Origin: G965218495 sp965262785
Lineage (GTDB): Bacteria > Bacteroidota > Rhodothermia > Rhodothermales > Bin80
DNA: 64,000 bases
Reading direction: 5' to 3'
Assembly: GCA_965262785.1 (NCBI GenBank)
Contig: OZ253559.1
Span: forward strand, 2,666,001 to 2,730,000
Shown here: positions 9,408-20,866 of the stretch, piece after piece
Numbering within the stretch: position 1 is the first letter of the stretch
How the letters are laid out: every line of letters begins with the position of its first letter
Translations under genes and position numbers: made by a program
Notes under the pieces: model-generated
The model's input: only the letters and a program-made list of their open reading frames with translations
Told to the model about the DNA's origin: nothing
Database searches by the model: none

Positions 9408-9608
9408 ATGATAAAACTCGTTGGTAAGTTTGAATCCTATTGCCGAGATGTGATGACGGAGATGCGGAAGGTGTCTTGGCCGAAACGCAAAGAGCTGACC
9501 GGCCACACGCTCATCACGCTGGTGGCCAGCGTCGCCTTGGCACTCTTTATCTTCGCGGCCGATCGTGTGATCAGCTTCATCCTGGATGTAATTTACCCCG
9601 GCGTGTAG
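9408..9608 (+). CDS. secE: Preprotein translocase subunit SecE
   Basis: A 66-residue single-span SecE, part of the SecYEG channel. The cytosolic helix holds YCRDVMTEMRKVSWPKRKEL, containing the family E-x-x-K-V-x-W-P motif, followed by a membrane helix (TLITLVASVALALFIFAADRVISFIL). The ATG at 9408 has AAAGGA just upstream; the frame is open from 9363 but that part is the tRNA-Trp 3' end. It sits between tRNA-Trp and nusG as in most bacteria. Confidence 0.95.
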   Translation: MIKLVGKFESYCRDVMTEMRKVSWPKRKELTGHTLITLVASVALALFIFAADRVISFILDVIYPGV

Positions 9609-9626
9609 TCGCGCGGCACCTCGAGA

Positions 9627-10199
9627 ATGCCCATGAAACCCAGTAGCGACCCCATCCTGCACTGGTATGTGCTCCGCACCTTTACAGGACAAGAGAAAAA
9701 GGTCAAGATGTTCCTGGAGAAGGAAGTACTAGAAGAGGGCTGGGAGCACAAGGTCCAGGAGATCCTTATCCCTACGGAAACCGTCTTCGAGATGCGCGGC
9801 GGCAAGAAGCGCACGCGCGAAAAGTCATTCTTCCCTGGCTACGTCCTTGTACGCATGGCGATGGATCGGCAGCTCAGACACTTCTTTAATGACCGATCCA
9901 AGCCCTGGCCGTCCAAGGTAGACTTCCTGGGGCCCAACAACGAGCCGACCGCTCTGCGCCCCCACGAAGTCGATAGAATCCTCGGCCGCGTTGCTCACGC
10001 CAAAGACAGTGGCGAGAAGCCCGAGATGCCTTTTGAGCCGGGCGATTCGGTCAAGGTCGTTGACGGACCCTTCAACAACTTCAGCGGGGTTGTCGATGAA
10101 GTCTTCCCGGACAAAATGAAGGTGCGCGTAATGGTGTCCATCTTTGGCCGCAAGACACCCTTGGAGCTTGACTACCTGCAGGTCGAGCGCGACAGTTAA
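9627..10199 (+). CDS. nusG: Transcription termination/antitermination factor NusG
   Basis: The 190-residue protein has the NGN domain (WYVLRTFTGQEKKVKMFLEKEV, IPTETV, KSFFPGYVLVRM) and a C-terminal KOW domain (FEPGDSVKVVDGPFNNFSGVVDEVFPDKMKVRVMVSIFGRKTPLELDYLQVE). NusG binds the RNA polymerase clamp and couples transcription to Rho or to S10. It has normal length and lies between secE and rplK. Confidence 0.97.
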   Translation: MPMKPSSDPILHWYVLRTFTGQEKKVKMFLEKEVLEEGWEHKVQEILIPTETVFEMRGGKKRTREKSFFPGYVLVRMAMDRQLRHFFNDRSKPWPSKVDFLGPNNEPTALRPHEVDRILGRVAHAKDSGEKPEMPFEPGDSVKVVDGPFNNFSGVVDEVFPDKMKVRVMVSIFGRKTPLELDYLQVERDS

Positions 10200-10289
10200 T
10201 TTCCCGTGAACTTCCCCAAGTCGGAACTATATCGTTGGAGAATCTTATTACGAGGTTGCATGCGCATTTGACATCCCCGCGACGACTGT

Positions 10290-10715
10290 ATGGCAAAGCC
10301 CGTTGATAGCCTGATCAAGCTGCAAATCAAGGCGGGGCAGGCTAATCCCGCGCCACCGATCGGGCCGGCGCTGGGGCAGCACGGCGTCAACATCATGGAA
10401 TTCTGCAAGCAGTTCAACGCTGCTACGCAGGACCGCATGGGGCTGTTGCTGCCGGTAGTGATCTCGGTGTACAAGGACAAGACGTTCAGCTTCATTGTCA
10501 AGAGTCCTCCCGCGGCCGTGTTGCTGATGAAGGCTGCCGGCATAGAGAAAGGTTCCGGCGATTCGATTCGCGAAAAAAATGGTGTGGTATCCTGGGATGA
10601 CTGCCGCTCGATAGCCGAGCAAAAGATGGCCGACCTTAACGCGTTCGACGTAGAGAAGGCGGCATCCATGATCGCAGGCACCGCCCGCTCCATGGGCCTT
10701 CGTGTCCAAAGGTAG
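10290..10715 (+). CDS. rplK: 50S ribosomal protein L11
   Basis: 141 residues, the normal length, with the family start [51 protein letters not shown] and the C-terminal rRNA-binding [24 protein letters not shown]11 forms the GTPase-associated stalk base with 23S rRNA. A 90-nt gap after nusG could hold a promoter or L1-binding leader, but no clear element was found. Confidence 0.98.
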   Translation: MAKPVDSLIKLQIKAGQANPAPPIGPALGQHGVNIMEFCKQFNAATQDRMGLLLPVVISVYKDKTFSFIVKSPPAAVLLMKAAGIEKGSGDSIREKNGVVSWDDCRSIAEQKMADLNAFDVEKAASMIAGTARSMGLRVQR

Positions 10716-10774
10716 CACGGTGCCCGTTGCGGGAGCCGTTACGGCGGCGCTATCACCGCAAAACGCAAACCTAC

Positions 10775-11485
10775 ATGTCCAAAAGGGGAAAGCGATACTT
10801 GGCGGCCCGGCAGACAGTGCAGGACGCCGGTGGAGGGCCGTTCACCTTTGCCGAGGCAACCTCGGTGCTCAAGAGCGCGGCTGATAACGAGTTCAACGAA
10901 TCCGTTGACATTGATATTCGGCTCGGCGTGGATCCACGCCACGCGGACCAGATGGTACGCGGCAGCGTGACGTTACCTCATGGTACGGGTAAGGAGCGAC
11001 GGGTCCTGGTGCTGGCTAGCCCGGCCAAGCAGGATGAAGCCATTCAGGCCGGTGCGGACCACGTAGGGCTGGATGACTATGTCAAGCGTATCCAGGAAGG
11101 CTGGACGGACATTGATGTCGTTATTGCCACACCGGATGTTATGTCAAGAGTGGGCCGGCTGGGACGAATTCTGGGGCCGCGCGGCCTGATGCCGAATCCA
11201 AAAAGCGGAACGGTTACTATGAATGTTGCGGCCGCTGTAAAGCAGGTGAAGGCCGGCAAGATTGACTTCCGGGTTGATAAGCAGGGAAATCTTCACACCG
11301 GGATTGGGCGCTTGTCGTTTTCCAAAAAGCAGCTTCACGAGAACGCGCATGCGTTCATGCTGGAGGTGCTGCGCCTTAGGCCGGCGTCGGCTAAAGGCAC
11401 GTACGTCCGATCCATCACGCTCTCTTCTACCATGGGGCCCGCGATCCCGGTTGCGCGCGCGGAAGCGCTCAACATCGCACGTTAG
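10775..11485 (+). CDS. rplA: 50S ribosomal protein L1
   Basis: 236 residues, with [68 protein letters not shown] and the C-terminal [22 protein letters not shown]. The ATG at 10775 ([12 protein letters not shown]) is chosen over the upstream open frame from 10727 because the extra 16 residues have no counterpart in L1. L1 binds the L1 stalk of 23S rRNA and in many bacteria represses its own operon. Confidence 0.97.
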   Translation: MSKRGKRYLAARQTVQDAGGGPFTFAEATSVLKSAADNEFNESVDIDIRLGVDPRHADQMVRGSVTLPHGTGKERRVLVLASPAKQDEAIQAGADHVGLDDYVKRIQEGWTDIDVVIATPDVMSRVGRLGRILGPRGLMPNPKSGTVTMNVAAAVKQVKAGKIDFRVDKQGNLHTGIGRLSFSKKQLHENAHAFMLEVLRLRPASAKGTYVRSITLSSTMGPAIPVARAEALNIAR

Positions 11486-11489
11486 TCTG

Positions 11490-12020
11490 ATGCCACTTAC
11501 CAGAGAACAGAAGGCGGCCGAGGTTGCTGCGGTGACCGAGATGCTGAATGACAGCACGGCCGTATACCTTACGGATTTCATGGGGCTGAATGTTGAACAG
11601 CTCAACCAGCTTCGCGGAGAGTTCCACCAGTCGGGCGTTCAGTACCGTGTCGTTAAGAACACGCTCCTGCGTATCGCCTTAGAGGAGATTGGAGGGTATG
11701 AGGGCCTTTACGAGCACCTAAGCGGGCCCTCTGCCGTGGCTTTTTGTGCTGACCCGTCCGCGGCCGCCCGCGTGATCAAGCGCTTCAAGATCGACACCAG
11801 TCAATTGCTGCCGGCACTTAAAGTTGCCTACGTGGACGGTGCAGTGTTCGCAGGTGACCAGATTGAAGCGCTAGCGGCTTTGAAGTCGAAAGAAGAATTG
11901 CTGGGGGATGTGGTCGAGTTGCTGCTCTCACCTCTGACCAACATCGCTGGCGCAATCCAGACGCCCGGCGCCACCCTGGCGGCAATCCTGGAAACTCTGC
12001 ACAAAGAAGCACAATCCTAG
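11490..12020 (+). CDS. rplJ: 50S ribosomal protein L10
   Basis: 176 residues from ATG 11490, with MPLTREQKAAEVAAVTEML, VYLTDFMGLNVEQLNQLRGEF, YRVVKNTLLRIALEE, LSGPSAVAFCADPSAAARVI and a C-terminal helix that anchors L7/L12 dimers. Its start is only 4 nt after the rplA stop, so the autoregulatory L10 leader found in front of rplJ in E. coli cannot exist here in that form. Confidence 0.97.
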   Translation: MPLTREQKAAEVAAVTEMLNDSTAVYLTDFMGLNVEQLNQLRGEFHQSGVQYRVVKNTLLRIALEEIGGYEGLYEHLSGPSAVAFCADPSAAARVIKRFKIDTSQLLPALKVAYVDGAVFAGDQIEALAALKSKEELLGDVVELLLSPLTNIAGAIQTPGATLAAILETLHKEAQS

Positions 12021-12041
12021 ACTCACTACCATCCCTTAATG

Positions 12042-12077
12042 TGCGGCGCAGCCCAGAGACGGGCCGAGACCGCCGCA
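12042..12077 (+). promoter_or_regulatory. Long hairpin between rplJ and rplL
   Basis: TGCGGCG (12042-12048) pairs perfectly with CGCCGCA (12071-12077), and an inner GCCC/GGGC stem (12051-12054, 12061-12064) stacks within it. It ends 16 nt before the rplL ATG and lacks a T run, so it is not a simple terminator. A role in mRNA processing or in setting the higher L7/L12 yield would fit its place. Confidence 0.5.
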
Positions 12078-12093
12078 GGAAAACACCAATACC

Positions 12094-12474
12094 ATGGCTG
12101 ATATAAGCACCCTCGCAGAACAACTCGTAGCACTCACGATCAAGGAGGCCGCGGAGCTCGCCAAGCTTCTGGAAGAGAAGTACGGCATCAAGCCGGCGGC
12201 CACGGCCGTCGCCGCCATGCCAGCAAACGGCGCCGCCGCCGGTCAGGCCGAAGTCTCGGAGCAAACAGAGTTCGCCGTCATCCTCAAGAACTTTGGCAAT
12301 GCCAAGATCGCGGTCATCAAAGAGGTGCGCCAGATTACAGGCCTGGGCCTCAAAGAGGCCAAAGCGCTGGTTGACGGCGCGCCGAAGGAGGTCAAGGAAG
12401 GCGTTTCAAAGGACGAGGCAGAAGATATTCGGCAGCGCTTGGAAGCCGTCGGTGCCGAAATCGAGGTCAAGTAG
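12094..12474 (+). CDS. rplL: 50S ribosomal protein L7/L12
   Basis: 126 residues: N-terminal dimerisation helix ([31 protein letters not shown]), an alanine-rich hinge ([16 protein letters not shown]) and the C-terminal factor-binding domain [55 protein letters not shown]7/L12 recruits translational GTPases to the stalk. It follows rplJ after a structured 73-nt spacer and precedes rpoB by 45 nt. Confidence 0.98.
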   Translation: MADISTLAEQLVALTIKEAAELAKLLEEKYGIKPAATAVAAMPANGAAAGQAEVSEQTEFAVILKNFGNAKIAVIKEVRQITGLGLKEAKALVDGAPKEVKEGVSKDEAEDIRQRLEAVGAEIEVK

Positions 12475-12519
12475 GAATCTCGGCCGCTCACTAGTTAAGG
12501 AATCGCAGCACAGCCGCAT

Positions 12520-15500
12520 ATGCCCAAAAGAAATGGTCAGCAGGAGTACAACGGACGCATCAGCTTCGCGAGTACGCGCTCCGTCCTCGATTTTCCCGAC
12601 TTTCTCGCAGTCCAGCTCAAGTCGTTCAGCGACTTCGTGCAGGCAGACGTTCTTGCCGAAGACCGCCAAAGCCAAGGACTCCAGGCGGTATTCAACAGCC
12701 ATTTCCCGATTGAAGATAGTCGGCAGAGGTACAAGCTGGAGTTTTTGCACTACTCTATGGATGCGCCCATGCATTCCATGGAGGAATGTATAGCTCAAGG
12801 GCTGACCTACTCGGTTCCGCTGAAGGCCACGCTGCGCCTTTCAGCACAGGACGACGATGACGACGATGATCCGGAAGAGTCAGTAGAGCAGGAGGTGTAT
12901 CTCGGTATCATTCCGCAGATGACGCCGCGCGGCTCGTTTGTGATCAATGGTGCCGAACGCGTGGTGGTGTCTCAACTGCATCGCAGCCCGGGCGTTTTCT
13001 TTGGCCAGAGTACGCACCCCAACGGTACCAAGCTGTATTCCGCACGTGTAATCCCGATCCGGGGTTCCTGGATTGAGTTCTCAACGGATGTGCAGAATGT
13101 ACTCTGGGTCTATCTGGACCGCAAGAAGAAGCTGCCTGTCACGACGCTGCTGCGTGGGCTTGGACATAGCTCCACGCAGGAGATCGTGACAGTATTTGAG
13201 CTTGCTGACCGCGTGCAATCGAACACGAAGCGCAACTTCAAGCGGGGGATAGGCCGGGCTCTCGCGATCTCCGTAATCGTCAGCGTTAAGGTGGCGGAGC
13301 ATATCGACGAAGACACTGGAGAGATACTGGAGGAGGAATTTGCTGACAAAGTCCTGCTACCTGCGGGCCATGAGCTCACTGAGGAGAATTACCTACTGTT
13401 CAAGGAGCACGGCGTCACCGAACTCTTTGTAATGCGCAAGGATGCGGACGACGATGACGCGCAGGACAACAGCACGCTGCTGAAAACGATTGACAAAGAC
13501 CCCACGACCAACCAGAAGCAGGCGCTACAATACATCTACCGGCGGCTGCGCGAAACAGATCATGATGCGCCGGATGAAGACGTAGCCAGGCGCGAATTGA
13601 TGCGGATGTTTTCGCGGATCGATCTGGGCGAGGTAGGGCGCCACCGCATCAACAAGCGGCTTGAGATCAACGTCGAGTCAGAAAACCGGTCACTGGAGGC
13701 ACATCACATAATCGACATCGTCACTGCCATCGCGAAGAAGCTGGTGGCACTACGCAGTGGGGAGGGAAGCCCGGATGATATCGACCACCTGAGCAATCGC
13801 CGGGTGCGCACCGTAGGTGAGCAGTTAGGACAGCAGTATTCACTCGGACTGGCTCGCATGGCGCGTACCATTCGAGAACGAATGAACCTCCGGGACGCAG
13901 ACCTTCTGACACCGCAGGACCTGGTTAATGAGCGCACGGTACGGAGCGTGATCAACACGTACTTCGGTACCAGCCAGCTAAGCCAGTTCATGGACCAGAC
14001 CAACCCCCTTGCGGAGCTTACTCACAAGCGAAGGATGTCGGCCCTTGGTCCGGGTGGCCTTACTCGGGAGCGTGCCGGGTTTGAAGTTCGCGATGTGCAC
14101 TATACGCACTATGGGCGGCTGTGCCCCATTGAGACGCCGGAAGGCCCAAACATCGGTCTTATCTCCTCTCTGTGCGTCCATGCCCTAATCAGTCCATTCG
14201 GTTTCATTGAAACCCCGTACCGGCGCGTAGTGAAGGGTAATGTGACGAACGAAATCGCGTATCTGTCCGCTGAAGAAGAGGATCATGCCGTGATAGCGCA
14301 GGCAAATGCGCGCATAGATCCCAATGGCCACTTCCTGGATGAGCGGGTGCGTTGTCGCTTCAGGGGCGACTTTCCAACGGAGCGGCCTGGCGATATACAG
14401 TACATGGATATCGCGCCGAATCAGATCGTGTCGCCGTCGGCGTCCATCATCCCTTTCTTGGAGCACGATGACGCCAACCGCGCACTCATGGGCTCAAACA
14501 TGCAGCGCCAAGCCGTGCCGCTTCTGCGAGCCGAGGCGCCGATCGTGGGGACCGGACTGGAACACCGCGTAGCACGCGATTCTCGCGCCGTAATTGTGGC
14601 TGAAGGCCGCGGCGTGGTAAAGTATGTCGACTCTCAGCGCATCATCATCCAGTATCGGCGTAGGGAGAGTGACGAAGTGGTCGCCTTTGAGGAGCCCATC
14701 AAGGAGTACCCGTTGGTGAAGTTTCGGCGTACAAATCAGGATACGTGCATCAACCAGAAGCCGATCGTTGAGGTCGGACAGCGGGTCGAAAAGGGGATGG
14801 TTCTCACTGACGGGTTTGCAACCGACAAGGGAGAATTGGCCCTTGGAAAGAATATTCTGGTCGCCTTTATGCCTTGGCGCGGCTACAACTTCGAAGATGC
14901 CATTGTGCTATCAGAGCGCCTGGTGTCGTACGACGTCTTTACCTCGGTACATATTGAGCAGTTCGAGCTACAGGTCCGCGACACCAAACGTGGTCAGGAG
15001 GAGCTGACGCGAGAAATCCCCAACGTATCGGAAGAGGCTACAAAGGATCTCGACGAGCGTGGAATTATTCGCGTAGGGGCAGAAGTCAGGGCGGGGGACA
15101 TTATCGTCGGCAAGATCACCCCCAAGGGTGAGACCGACCCCACGCCCGAGGAAAAACTGCTGCGAGCGATCTTTGGCGACAAAGCGGGTGATGTCAAAGA
15201 CGCTTCCTTGAAGGCGCCGCCCGGGATGAATGGCGTCGTAATCGACACGAAGCTCTTCAGCCGCCGGAAAGTCGATCCGGCCGCCAAAAAGCGGGAGCAG
15301 CAAGAGTTTGCCGAGATCGAAAAGCGCAAGGAGCGTGACATAGAGGCGCTCCAGAACGCGATGCGGCAGAAGTTCATTTCGATGGCCGTAGGTCGGATCT
15401 CCGACGGAATCTGGACCGTGGATGGGCGAGAGGTTGTGCCGCCAGGCGCCGAAATCAAGACCATGCACTTCCAGGATGTGCATATTCACGAATTGGATAT

Positions 15501-16374
15501 GCAGCGCACCAGCCTGGAAGAAAACCGCACGCGCAACCGGCAACTGCGTAAGCTCTTCTCGAACTACCAGGCGATTCTAGGCAAGGTCCTCGCAACGGCG
15601 AAGCGAGATGAGCATCGTGTGAAGCTGGGCGACGAGTTGCCTGCCGGCGTGGTTCAATTGGCCAAGGTATATGTTGCCAAGAAGCGCAAGATCCAGGTTG
15701 GCGACAAGATGGCGGGACGTCACGGCAACAAGGGCGTGGTAGCGCGCATCGTGCCGACGGAAGACATGCCTTTCCTGGAAGACGGGACGCCAGTCGACAT
15801 CGTGCTAAACCCACTGGGTGTACCCTCCCGCATGAATCTGGGGCAGATTTACGAAACGCTGCTGGGATGGGCCGGCACGGTGCTGGGCAAACGTTTTGCC
15901 ACGCCGAGTTTTGAAAGCGCTAACACGTCCCAGCTGTTCAACTACGTAAAGGAGGCCGGCCTACCGGAAGATGGCAGGGCCCAGCTGCTTGATGGCCGCA
16001 CGGGAGAGCCCTTCGACCAGAAGACGACCGTGGGGCAGATCTACATGATGAAGCTGAGCCACCTCGTTGATGACAAAATTCACTCTCGGTCGATAGGCCC
16101 GTATAGCCTTATCACGCAACAGCCGCTGGGCGGGAAGGCCCAGTTCGGCGGGCAGCGGCTGGGTGAGATGGAAGTCTGGGCCATGTACGCCTACGGCGCA
16201 TCCAGCGTGCTGCAGGAGATGCTCACGTACAAGAGCGACGACGTACAGGGGCGGTCAAAAGCATATGAAGCGGTTGTGAAAGGCGACAACATGCCCGAGC
16301 CCGGAATTCCCGAGAGCTTCAACGTGCTCGTCCGCGAACTGCAGGGCTTGGGGCTTGAGATCCGTCTGGACTAA
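12520..16374 (+). CDS. rpoB: DNA-directed RNA polymerase subunit beta
   Basis: 1284 residues, complete. The rifampicin pocket reads GTSQLSQFMDQTNPLAELTHKRRMSALGPGGLTRERAGFEVRDVHYTHYGR: the residues matching E. coli D516, H526 and S531 are all wild type, so the sequence predicts sensitivity at those sites. Also visible are CPIETPEGPNIGLI, GDKMAGRHGNKGVV, and the C-terminal GGKAQFGGQRLGEMEVWA and YGASSVLQEMLT. An acidic run (DDDDDDPEE) lies at about residues 110-120 and another (DADDDDAQDN) near 308-318. Nearest neighbour rpoC begins 41 nt after the stop. Confidence 0.98.
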   Translation: MPKRNGQQEYNGRISFASTRSVLDFPDFLAVQLKSFSDFVQADVLAEDRQSQGLQAVFNSHFPIEDSRQRYKLEFLHYSMDAPMHSMEECIAQGLTYSVPLKATLRLSAQDDDDDDDPEESVEQEVYLGIIPQMTPRGSFVINGAERVVVSQLHRSPGVFFGQSTHPNGTKLYSARVIPIRGSWIEFSTDVQNVLWVYLDRKKKLPVTTLLRGLGHSSTQEIVTVFELADRVQSNTKRNFKRGIGRALAISVIVSVKVAEHIDEDTGEILEEEFADKVLLPAGHELTEENYLLFKEHGVTELFVMRKDADDDDAQDNSTLLKTIDKDPTTNQKQALQYIYRRLRETDHDAPDEDVARRELMRMFSRIDLGEVGRHRINKRLEINVESENRSLEAHHIIDIVTAIAKKLVALRSGEGSPDDIDHLSNRRVRTVGEQLGQQYSLGLARMARTIRERMNLRDADLLTPQDLVNERTVRSVINTYFGTSQLSQFMDQTNPLAELTHKRRMSALGPGGLTRERAGFEVRDVHYTHYGRLCPIETPEGPNIGLISSLCVHALISPFGFIETPYRRVVKGNVTNEIAYLSAEEEDHAVIAQANARIDPNGHFLDERVRCRFRGDFPTERPGDIQYMDIAPNQIVSPSASIIPFLEHDDANRALMGSNMQRQAVPLLRAEAPIVGTGLEHRVARDSRAVIVAEGRGVVKYVDSQRIIIQYRRRESDEVVAFEEPIKEYPLVKFRRTNQDTCINQKPIVEVGQRVEKGMVLTDGFATDKGELALGKNILVAFMPWRGYNFEDAIVLSERLVSYDVFTSVHIEQFELQVRDTKRGQEELTREIPNVSEEATKDLDERGIIRVGAEVRAGDIIVGKITPKGETDPTPEEKLLRAIFGDKAGDVKDASLKAPPGMNGVVIDTKLFSRRKVDPAAKKREQQEFAEIEKRKERDIEALQNAMRQKFISMAVGRISDGIWTVDGREVVPPGAEIKTMHFQDVHIHELDMQRTSLEENRTRNRQLRKLFSNYQAILGKVLATAKRDEHRVKLGDELPAGVVQLAKVYVAKKRKIQVGDKMAGRHGNKGVVARIVPTEDMPFLEDGTPVDIVLNPLGVPSRMNLGQIYETLLGWAGTVLGKRFATPSFESANTSQLFNYVKEAGLPEDGRAQLLDGRTGEPFDQKTTVGQIYMMKLSHLVDDKIHSRSIGPYSLITQQPLGGKAQFGGQRLGEMEVWAMYAYGASSVLQEMLTYKSDDVQGRSKAYEAVVKGDNMPEPGIPESFNVLVRELQGLGLEIRLD

Positions 16375-16415
16375 GCGTCACCGATTCCTACCCACACATT
16401 TAGGAGCGCTACACT

Positions 16416-19400
16416 ATGCCGTACGGTCACCAACCGAAGGTAAAGAAGAATTTTGGCGGAATCACTGTAAGCTTGGCTTCTCCAGAAGCAATCCTGGAGC
16501 GAAGCCACGGAGAGGTTCAGAAGCCGGAGACGATCAACTACCGCAGCTTTAAGCCGGAAAAGGACGGCCTGTTTTGCGAGAAGATCTTCGGACCCGTGAA
16601 AGACTGGGAGTGCTACTGCAGCAAGTACAAGCGTATTCGCTACAAGGGCATCATCTGTGATCGCTGCGGCGTGGAAGTGACGCAAAAGAGTGTGCGGCGC
16701 GAGCGGATGGGGCACATCTCGCTTTCGGTGCCGGTCGTTCATATCTGGTATTTCAAGACGCTTCCGAACAAGATTAGTCATCTGCTGGGACTGAAGTCCA
16801 AGGCACTCGAAAAGGTCATCTACTATGAGAGTTATGTTGTTGTGCAGGCAGGGGGTGCTGAGGTGCATGGCGTTGAGCGCGGCCAGCTGCTGACAGAAGA
16901 CCAGTATCTGGACCTTCTGTATCAGATTCGCGACGACAATAACCGGCTCAGCGACGATGACCCGGAAAAGTTCATCGCGATGATCGGTGGGGACGCCGTG
17001 GAGACCATGCTCAAGCGACTCAACCTTGACATGCTCTCCTATGAGTTGAGGTTCCAGATCAAGACGGAGTCCAGCCAGCAGCGCAAGGCCGAGGCCCTTA
17101 AGCGTCTGAAGGTAGTGGAGGCGTTTCGCGATGCGAATCGGCGCATGGAAAACAGGCCGGAGTGGATGGTGCTGCACGTCGTTCCTGTGATTCCTCCAGA
17201 GCTGCGCCCACTTGTGCCACTGGAGGGTGGCCGCTTTGCGACCAGTGACCTGAATGACCTTTACCGGCGCGTAATTATCCGCAATAACCGGCTCAAGCGC
17301 CTGATCGACATCAAGGCGCCGGAAGTCATCCTTCGCAACGAAAAGCGGATGCTCCAGGAGGCGGTAGACAGCCTCTTTGACAACTCGCGCAAGGCCAATG
17401 CGGTGCGCAGCGACAATGGCCGCCCCGTAAAAAGCCTTTCGGACATGCTCAAGGGCAAGCAGGGACGATTTCGACAAAACCTGTTGGGCAAGCGTGTTGA
17501 CTACTCTGGCCGTTCCGTGATCGTGGTAGGACCTGAGTTGGAGCTGCACCAGTGCGGCCTTCCCAAAGAGATGGCGGTAGAGCTCTTCAAGCCCTTTGTC
17601 ATCCGCAAGCTGATCGAACGCGGGATCGTCAAGACGGTCAAGAGTGCAAAGAAGGTTGTAGACCGGCGAACGGCCGAAGTCTGGGATATCGTAGAGAAAG
17701 TTATTCAGGGTCGTCCGGTGATGCTGAACCGCGCGCCGACGTTGCACAGGCTCGGGTTTCAGGCATTCCAGCCCGTGCTCACGGAAGGCAAGGCGATTCA
17801 GCTTCATCCGCTCGTATGTACTGCATTCAATGCAGACTTTGACGGAGACCAGATGGCCGTGCACGTGCCACTGGGGCAAGACGCATGTCTGGAGGCCATG
17901 GTACTGATGCTTTCCAGCCACAACATCCTCAGCCCGGCCCATGGCGGACCAGTCACCGTGCCCACGCAAGACATGGTGCTTGGCCTATACTATCTGACCA
18001 AATCGCGCAGCGGGGCCAAAGGAGAGGGCATGGTCTTTTCGAGCCCCACAGAGGTGCGGCAGGCATTTGACCTTCAGCAGGTCGCCATGCATGCGAAGAT
18101 TGTAGTGCGGCTGGCGGATGGTTCGAAGGTGAATACGTCCGTAGGCCGCGTGCTCTTCAACGAATTCGTGCCTTCGAAGCTCGGGTTCATCAACGACGTT
18201 CTGACCAAGAAAAACCTCCGGCGCATCATCGCGCGCGTACTTGCGGCTACCAATTTCCCTGAAACGGCGCGCTTCCTGGATGACATAAAACAGGCCGGAT
18301 TCGAGTTTGCGACGATGGGCGGGTTGACATTCTCTATCGCTGACATCGTGGTGCCAGACGAAAAAGGAGAGCTTCTCAAAGAAGCGCATGCTTCGGTTAG
18401 CACCGTGCTGGCAAATTACGAGCTTGGATTCATCTTCGACGTGGAGCGCTATAACCAGGTCATCGACATCTGGACACGCACCAACAACAAGGTCGCCGAA
18501 GTCCTGTTTGAAGCGCTGGAGAAGGACGAAGACGGATTCAATGCCATTTACATGATGGCCGACTCCGGCGCGCGGGGCTCGAAGGAGCAGATTCGGCAGC
18601 TGGGAGGGATGCGTGGCCTGATGGCCAAGCCACAAAAGAGCATGAAGGGTGAGGCGGGCGAAATCATCGAGAACCCGATCGTCTCAAACTTCAAAGAGGG
18701 CCTTAGCGTGCTGGAGTACTTCATCTCCACCCACGGTGCCCGCAAGGGCTTGGCAGATACGGCGCTCAAGACCGCCGACGCCGGCTACCTTACACGCCGT
18801 CTGGTGGATGTGGCACAGGATATGACCATCACCATGCGTGACTGTGGCACGCTCCGCGGCATTGCGATTTCTGCGCTCAAGGATCACGAGACCGTAGTGG
18901 AGCCCCTCGCAGATCGCGTTCTGGGCCGCGTGTCGCTGCACGATATTTACGATCCCCTTACTGGCAAACGAATCGTGGAGGCCAACGAGGTCATCGACGA
19001 GAAGCGGGCTACTCAGATGGCCGAGACCTCTATTGAGCAAGTGGAGATCCGGTCCGTGTTGACCTGTGAGGCGCGTCGCGGCGCCTGCGCAAATTGCTAT
19101 GGACGAAACCTGGGCACAGGGCGCTTGGTGGAGCAGGGCGAGGCCGTAGGCGTTGTGGCCGCCCAGTCAATTGGTGAGCCCGGCACACAGCTGACGCTTC
19201 GCACATTCCATGTTGGTGGCACTGCCAGTCGCATTCAGGCCGAAAGTACTATTCAGAGCAAGTATGCAGGCGCCATCTCGTTTGAGAATCTTCGTACCGT
19301 GGACTATGAAGCAGATGATGGCCCGCGGACTGTAGTGCTTTCACGTCAGGGCGAAGTTAGGATCATTGACCTTGAGCACGACGGGCGGCAACTCTACGCC

Positions 19401-20735
19401 TCCATCATCCCTTACGGCGCTGAGCTGCTAGTTGAAGAAGGACAATCGGTTGAGAAGGGGCAGGTTGTGGCGAGTTGGGACCCGTACAACAGCGTGATCC
19501 TTTCTGAGGTCAAGGGCAGGGTTGCATTCCAGGATATCCAGGAAGGCAAGACATTCCGCGAAGAATCCGATGAGCAGACGGGGTTCAAGGAAAAGGTTAT
19601 CACCGAGAGTCGCGAGCGCAGCTTGACGCCGGCCGTGCGCATCTTTATCGAGGATATGACCGAGCGTGAGTATCCTCTGCCGGTGCGTGCACGTATTCAG
19701 GTTGAGGAAGGGCAGGCCGTTCAAGCAGGGCAAGTACTTGTTAAAATCCCGCGGCAGTCTGCCCGGACGCGCGACATCACCGGTGGGTTGCCGCGTGTGA
19801 CGGAGCTCTTTGAGGCGCGCACGCCCAGTGAGCCAGCCATCGTAAGCGAGATTGATGGCGTGGTGAGCTTTGGCACCAAGCGGCGCGGCGCTCAAGAAGT
19901 CGTGCTGACAAGTCGCGACGGCACAGAGGAGCGGATATACCTGGTTTCGCTGCAGAAGCAGCTACTGGTAGCGGAAAATGACTTTGTGCGGGCTGGCGAG
20001 CCGCTATCGGACGGGCGAATATCGCCGCAAGACATCTTGCGTATCCGGGGACCACGGGCGGTGCAGGAGTACCTGGTCAATGGCATCCAGGAAGTGTATC
20101 GTATGCAAGGCGTCACGATCAACGACAAGCACATTGAAGTGATCGTTCGACAGATGATGCAGAAGGTTAGGGTCACCGACCCGGGAGACACGTCGCTGCT
20201 GGAAGCGGAAAAGATCGCCCGATTCTACTTGGAAGAGCTGAATGACGACCTCTACAATAAGCTGGTTGTCACCAACTCGGGAGACAGTGACTTGCCGATC
20301 CGAGGCCTCATAGACCGCCGTCGGCTGCGCGAAGTGAATTCCGACATGAAACGCCAGGACAAGCGGCCTGTGTCCACACGCGAAACCCAACCTGCGGTGG
20401 CTGAGCCGATCCTCTTAGGAATTACACAAGCGTCGCTCGCAACCGAGTCATTCATTGCTGGTGCATCCTTTCAGGAGACGACGAAGGTGCTGACAGAAGC
20501 GTCCATAGAAGGGCGCTTTGACTCGCTTTACGGGCTCAAGGAAAATGTAATCGTAGGACACTTGATTCCCGCAGGGACCGGCCAGCGGAGGTTCCGCGAC
20601 ATCGTTGTGGGCTCAAAGGCCGAACTGGAGGAATTGCAGGCAGCGATTGGCAGCGACGTGGATTTGCCGACGCCCTTTGGCCTACCGCGTCCGAGTTCCG
20701 GCGACGGCGCGTTGAGACAGGTCAGGTCGGTTTAG
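16416..20735 (+). CDS. rpoC: DNA-directed RNA polymerase subunit beta'
   Basis: 1439 residues, complete. The N-terminal zinc site reads [23 protein letters not shown], the catalytic Mg-binding loop [12 protein letters not shown] is intact, and the second zinc site is [19 protein letters not shown], followed by the bridge/trigger region [25 protein letters not shown]. The C-terminal part holds [27 protein letters not shown]. It is the last gene of this block: the next gene converges on it from the minus strand, and no rpsL-rpsG operon follows. Confidence 0.98.
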   Translation: MPYGHQPKVKKNFGGITVSLASPEAILERSHGEVQKPETINYRSFKPEKDGLFCEKIFGPVKDWECYCSKYKRIRYKGIICDRCGVEVTQKSVRRERMGHISLSVPVVHIWYFKTLPNKISHLLGLKSKALEKVIYYESYVVVQAGGAEVHGVERGQLLTEDQYLDLLYQIRDDNNRLSDDDPEKFIAMIGGDAVETMLKRLNLDMLSYELRFQIKTESSQQRKAEALKRLKVVEAFRDANRRMENRPEWMVLHVVPVIPPELRPLVPLEGGRFATSDLNDLYRRVIIRNNRLKRLIDIKAPEVILRNEKRMLQEAVDSLFDNSRKANAVRSDNGRPVKSLSDMLKGKQGRFRQNLLGKRVDYSGRSVIVVGPELELHQCGLPKEMAVELFKPFVIRKLIERGIVKTVKSAKKVVDRRTAEVWDIVEKVIQGRPVMLNRAPTLHRLGFQAFQPVLTEGKAIQLHPLVCTAFNADFDGDQMAVHVPLGQDACLEAMVLMLSSHNILSPAHGGPVTVPTQDMVLGLYYLTKSRSGAKGEGMVFSSPTEVRQAFDLQQVAMHAKIVVRLADGSKVNTSVGRVLFNEFVPSKLGFINDVLTKKNLRRIIARVLAATNFPETARFLDDIKQAGFEFATMGGLTFSIADIVVPDEKGELLKEAHASVSTVLANYELGFIFDVERYNQVIDIWTRTNNKVAEVLFEALEKDEDGFNAIYMMADSGARGSKEQIRQLGGMRGLMAKPQKSMKGEAGEIIENPIVSNFKEGLSVLEYFISTHGARKGLADTALKTADAGYLTRRLVDVAQDMTITMRDCGTLRGIAISALKDHETVVEPLADRVLGRVSLHDIYDPLTGKRIVEANEVIDEKRATQMAETSIEQVEIRSVLTCEARRGACANCYGRNLGTGRLVEQGEAVGVVAAQSIGEPGTQLTLRTFHVGGTASRIQAESTIQSKYAGAISFENLRTVDYEADDGPRTVVLSRQGEVRIIDLEHDGRQLYASIIPYGAELLVEEGQSVEKGQVVASWDPYNSVILSEVKGRVAFQDIQEGKTFREESDEQTGFKEKVITESRERSLTPAVRIFIEDMTEREYPLPVRARIQVEEGQAVQAGQVLVKIPRQSARTRDITGGLPRVTELFEARTPSEPAIVSEIDGVVSFGTKRRGAQEVVLTSRDGTEERIYLVSLQKQLLVAENDFVRAGEPLSDGRISPQDILRIRGPRAVQEYLVNGIQEVYRMQGVTINDKHIEVIVRQMMQKVRVTDPGDTSLLEAEKIARFYLEELNDDLYNKLVVTNSGDSDLPIRGLIDRRRLREVNSDMKRQDKRPVSTRETQPAVAEPILLGITQASLATESFIAGASFQETTKVLTEASIEGRFDSLYGLKENVIVGHLIPAGTGQRRFRDIVVGSKAELEELQAAIGSDVDLPTPFGLPRPSSGDGALRQVRSV

Positions 20736-20866
20736 CAGGGACCGCAAGGGCTTTGCCGCACGAGAGAGGATTGGGCCGCCGCGTAGCGAGTGTATCTGTG
20801 GTTCCCACGGGCGCTGGACGTGGCGAGGATCCTTTTCATGAGGAACCGTCGACACCGTTCGCTGCG

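Noticed and set aside
10200..10289. A ribosomal-protein leader (L1 or L11 type) before rplK
   Set aside because: No stem resembling the L1-binding site could be drawn in the 90-nt gap by eye.
16371..17969. A 532-codon minus-strand open frame opposite rpoC
   Set aside because: Shadow of rpoC, which is fully conserved here; no motif or signal of its own.
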